From positions 1 to 7,519 of the forward strand of contig CALPLN020000091.1 in assembly GCA_943324415.2 (NCBI GenBank): DNA of 7,519 nucleotides, written 5' to 3'. Position 1 is the first letter of the stretch; the number at the start of each line of letters is the position of its first letter. Made by a program: the position numbers and the translations under genes. The stretch comes from Sediminibacterium ginsengisoli. Its GTDB lineage: Bacteria > Bacteroidota > Bacteroidia > Chitinophagales > Chitinophagaceae. Below, piece after piece: positions 5,255-7,519 of the stretch. The notes under the pieces were generated by a model. The model was not told the DNA's origin, ran no database searches, and saw only the letters and a list, made by a program, of their open reading frames with translations.

Positions 5255-7039
5255 TTAATCTAATTTCAATACGGCTAAGAACGCTTCTTGAGGTATTTCT
5301 ACATTCCCAATTTGACGCATTCTCTTTTTTCCCTCTTTTTGCTTTTCTAATAATTTACGTTTACGACTAATATCACCACCATAACATTTAGCAGTAACAT
5401 CCTTACGCATCGCAGAGATATTTTCTCTTGCAACCACCTTAGCGCCAATGGCAGCTTGAATCGCAATTTGGAACTGTTGCTTGGTTAATAATTCTTTTAA
5501 TTTTTCACAAAGTTTACGACCAAATTCAGCTGATTTTCCTCTATGAATCAATGCACTTAAGGCATCCACTTTTTCATTGTTCAAAAGGATATCCATTTTG
5601 ACAATATCTGCGTCTCTAAATCCGATCTGCGTATAATCAAAAGAAGCATACCCTCTAGTTTGACTCTTTAATTTATCATAGAAATCAAATACAATCTCTG
5701 TTAAAGGCATTTCAAAAATTAACTCAACCCTAGTGGGTGTTAAATAACTTTGATTGATCAACATACCTCTTTTGCCTAAACATAAAGTGATGATGTTTCC
5801 AATATAATCTGGTGTAGTGATGATTTGAGCTCTAATAAATGGTTCCTCGATGCGCTTGATCTTTACAGGATCTGGCATCTCTGTTGGATTATTTACAATG
5901 ATCTTTTCATCTCTAGTGGTATAAGCAATAAAACTTACGTTAGGAACAGTGGTGATGACTGTCTGATTGAATTCACGCTCTAATCTTTCTTGCACAATTT
6001 CCATATGCAGTAATCCAAGGAATCCACAACGGAATCCAAATCCCAATGCTTGTGATGTTTCTAGTTCAAATGTCAATGAGGCATCATTCAATTGTAATTT
6101 ATCCATGCAATCTCTTAACTCCTCAAACTCATCTGTATTTACTGGATAGATTCCAGAGAATACCATTGGTTTTACTTCTTCAAAACCATGAATCATTTGG
6201 CCTGGATTGTTAGCCAATGTAATTGTATCTCCAACTTTAACTTCCTTAGCTATTTTGATACCAGTAATAATGTATCCTACATCACCTGCTCTCACTTCTG
6301 CTTTTGGCGTCATGGCTAATTTCAATACGCCAACTTCATCTGCAATATATTCTCTACCAGAAGCAACAAATTTAATTTTATCATTTTTCTTTAAGACACC
6401 ATTCATGATTCTATAATAAACGATGATGCCTCTAAAGCTATTGAACACACTATCGAAAATCAAAGCTTGCAATGGAGCTTCTGTGTCTCCTTTTGGCGCT
6501 GGTATTCTTTCTATAATTCCTTGCAAAATTTCTTCGATACCAATACCCGAACGTCCACTTGCTAATAAAATATCTTCTTGTTTGCATCCTATTAAATCAA
6601 TAATTTGATCGGTTACTTCTGGAATTTTAGCTCCATCCATATCAATCTTATTAATCACCGGAATGATCTCTAAATTGTTATCTAAAGCAAGATATAAATT
6701 ACTAATTGTTTGTGCTTGTATACCCTGAGACGCATCAACCAATAACAACGCACCCTCACAGGCTGCTAATGCACGACTTACTTCATAACTAAAGTCAACG
6801 TGTCCCGGAGTATCAATTAAATTCAAAGTATAGGTCTCCCCTTTGTGAATGTAATTGATCTGGATTGCATGACTCTTAATGGTAATACCTTTCTCTCGCT
6901 CTAGATCCATATCATCTAAAACCTGATTCATCATTTCACGTTCAGTAATCGTCTTAGTATGTTCTAATAAACGATCTGCCAAGGTGCTTTTACCGTGATC
7001 GATATGGGCGATGATACAAAAATTTCTTATATGCTTCAT
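5255..7039 (-). CDS. lepA: Elongation factor 4 (LepA), back-translocating translational GTPase
   Basis: This 594-residue protein is full length for LepA, a ribosome-binding GTPase related to EF-G that acts on stalled or mistranslocated ribosomes and influences initiation or assembly. The GTPase domain shows G1 A-H-I-D-H-G-K-S-T (11-19), G2 around K-G-I-T-I (50-54), G3 D-T-P-G-H (76-80) with the catalytic-type H80, and G4 N-K-I-D (130-133). G5 reads S-G-R (161-163) instead of the common S-A-K. The middle carries C-G-F-L-G-L-L-H-M-E-I, typical of the EF-G-like domain III. The LepA-specific C-terminal domain is present, including Y-G-G-D-I-S-R-K-R-K-L-L-E-K-Q-K (553-568) and the end around P-Q-E-A-F-L-A-V-L. 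The gene lies 25 bases downstream of tpiA on the same strand, so the two are probably co-transcribed. Its start shows no Shine-Dalgarno. Confidence 0.98.
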   Translation of the reverse strand: MKHIRNFCIIAHIDHGKSTLADRLLEHTKTITEREMMNQVLDDMDLEREKGITIKSHAIQINYIHKGETYTLNLIDTPGHVDFSYEVSRALAACEGALLLVDASQGIQAQTISNLYLALDNNLEIIPVINKIDMDGAKIPEVTDQIIDLIGCKQEDILLASGRSGIGIEEILQGIIERIPAPKGDTEAPLQALIFDSVFNSFRGIIVYYRIMNGVLKKNDKIKFVASGREYIADEVGVLKLAMTPKAEVRAGDVGYIITGIKIAKEVKVGDTITLANNPGQMIHGFEEVKPMVFSGIYPVNTDEFEELRDCMDKLQLNDASLTFELETSQALGFGFRCGFLGLLHMEIVQERLEREFNQTVITTVPNVSFIAYTTRDEKIIVNNPTEMPDPVKIKRIEEPFIRAQIITTPDYIGNIITLCLGKRGMLINQSYLTPTRVELIFEMPLTEIVFDFYDKLKSQTRGYASFDYTQIGFRDADIVKMDILLNNEKVDALSALIHRGKSAEFGRKLCEKLKELLTKQQFQIAIQAAIGAKVVARENISAMRKDVTAKCYGGDISRKRKLLEKQKEGKKRMRQIGNVEIPQEAFLAVLKLD

Positions 7040-7064
7040 GTAATAATTAGGGTTCTTTTATAAT

Positions 7065-7519
7065 CTATTTAAGTGCGTTAATAATCGCTGCAAATTCAGT
7101 TGCAATTAATGAGGCACCACCAACCAATCCACCATCTACATCTGGTTGTGAAAAAATTTCTTTTGCGTTTGCGGCCTTAACACTTCCTCCATATAAAATA
7201 GAAATTTGGTCTGCTATAGATTGACCATATTTTGTTGCAAATACAGATCTTATGTAGGCGTGAATTTCTTGTGCTTGTTCACTTGAAGCAGTTTTACCTG
7301 TTCCGATGGCCCAGATTGGTTCATAAGCAATCACCACTTTCACAATTTGATCTGCTGATAAATGAAATAAAGCGTTTTTCAATTGCGTTTCTACAAAACT
7401 ATTCTGTGTTTCAGCTTCTCTGATTGACAATGGTTCACCGCAACAAAAAATCGGGGTACTTCCAATGGTTAAAACTGCATCCGTTTTTTCTGCTAATAAA
7501 GCATCTGATTCTGCGAAAT
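7065..7519 (-). CDS. tpiA: Triosephosphate isomerase, C-terminal part (cut by the window edge)
   Basis: The last 150 residues of triosephosphate isomerase are visible; the first 100 or so, including the lysine and histidine of the active site, lie beyond the right edge. The enzyme interconverts glyceraldehyde 3-phosphate and dihydroxyacetone phosphate in glycolysis. The visible part opens with F-A-E-S-D, then P-I-F-C-C-G-E (22-28 of the visible part). The catalytic glutamate is in A-Y-E-P-I-W-A-I-G-T-G (E66), with the flexible loop 6 just after it. The phosphate-binding Y-G-G-S-V (109-113) and G-G-L-V-G-G-A-S-L (129-137) follow. The frame is open to the edge, so a TTG at 7430 is an internal Leu codon and not a start. 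The gene is upstream of lepA on the same strand. Confidence 0.97.
   Translation of the reverse strand, partial: FAESDALLAEKTDAVLTIGSTPIFCCGEPLSIREAETQNSFVETQLKNALFHLSADQIVKVVIAYEPIWAIGTGKTASSEQAQEIHAYIRSVFATKYGQSIADQISILYGGSVKAANAKEIFSQPDVDGGLVGGASLIATEFAAIINALK

Noticed and set aside
5967..6608. Three + strand open frames of 60-69 codons antisense to lepA.
   Set aside because: lepA is conserved across this whole stretch and the antisense translations are Ser/Asn/Pro-rich, as expected of frame shadows.
7232..7430. A + strand open frame, and a TTG at 7430 as the start of a short - strand protein.
   Set aside because: The - strand frame continues upstream into recognisable triosephosphate isomerase sequence (P-I-F-C-C-G-E), so TTG is an internal Leu codon and the + frame is antisense.

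Overview
The window looks like ordinary chromosome from a member of the Bacteroidota, probably near the Chitinophagaceae or Sphingobacteriia. Three things suggest this: AT-rich DNA, A-rich start regions mostly lacking Shine-Dalgarno sequences, and protein types typical of that phylum (a DUF4199 membrane protein, a degenerate dihydroorotase-like protein, and a GmhB-like phosphatase without its zinc loop). The placement rests on recalled family features, not on a search. I see no mobile element, CRISPR array, tRNA, rRNA or phage gene.

Layout. Bases 1-159 hold no gene I can identify. From 160 to 5224 six genes run on the + strand with gaps of 39, 7, -7, 31 and 0 bases, as in a single operon: a dihydroorotase-family protein, a four-helix DUF4199 protein, a membrane-anchored family 2 glycosyltransferase, a GT4-like glycosyltransferase, the phosphoheptose isomerase gmhA, and a GmhB-like HAD phosphatase. 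After a 30-base convergent gap, two housekeeping genes lie on the - strand: lepA (elongation factor 4) and, upstream of it, tpiA (triosephosphate isomerase), which is cut by the right window edge.

How the genes fit together. The last four + strand genes suit envelope glycan synthesis. GmhA makes D-glycero-D-manno-heptose 7-phosphate from sedoheptulose 7-phosphate. The HAD protein would dephosphorylate a sugar (bis)phosphate. The GT2 protein probably charges a polyprenyl phosphate with a sugar or transfers sugar at the inner membrane, and the GT4-like protein adds a sugar to a growing glycan. The heptose kinase and nucleotidyltransferase needed between and after the gmh steps are not in the window.

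The most notable observation is that the dihydroorotase-like protein keeps the family fold signature but has lost most metal ligands and the substrate arginine (F61, C65, M179, G232 and H305 at the conserved positions). It is very probably not a dihydroorotase catalyst. It may be a scaffold like the inactive PyrC' of Pseudomonas, or may have taken on another role. I found no convincing wholly new system; the remaining findings are modest variations on known families.
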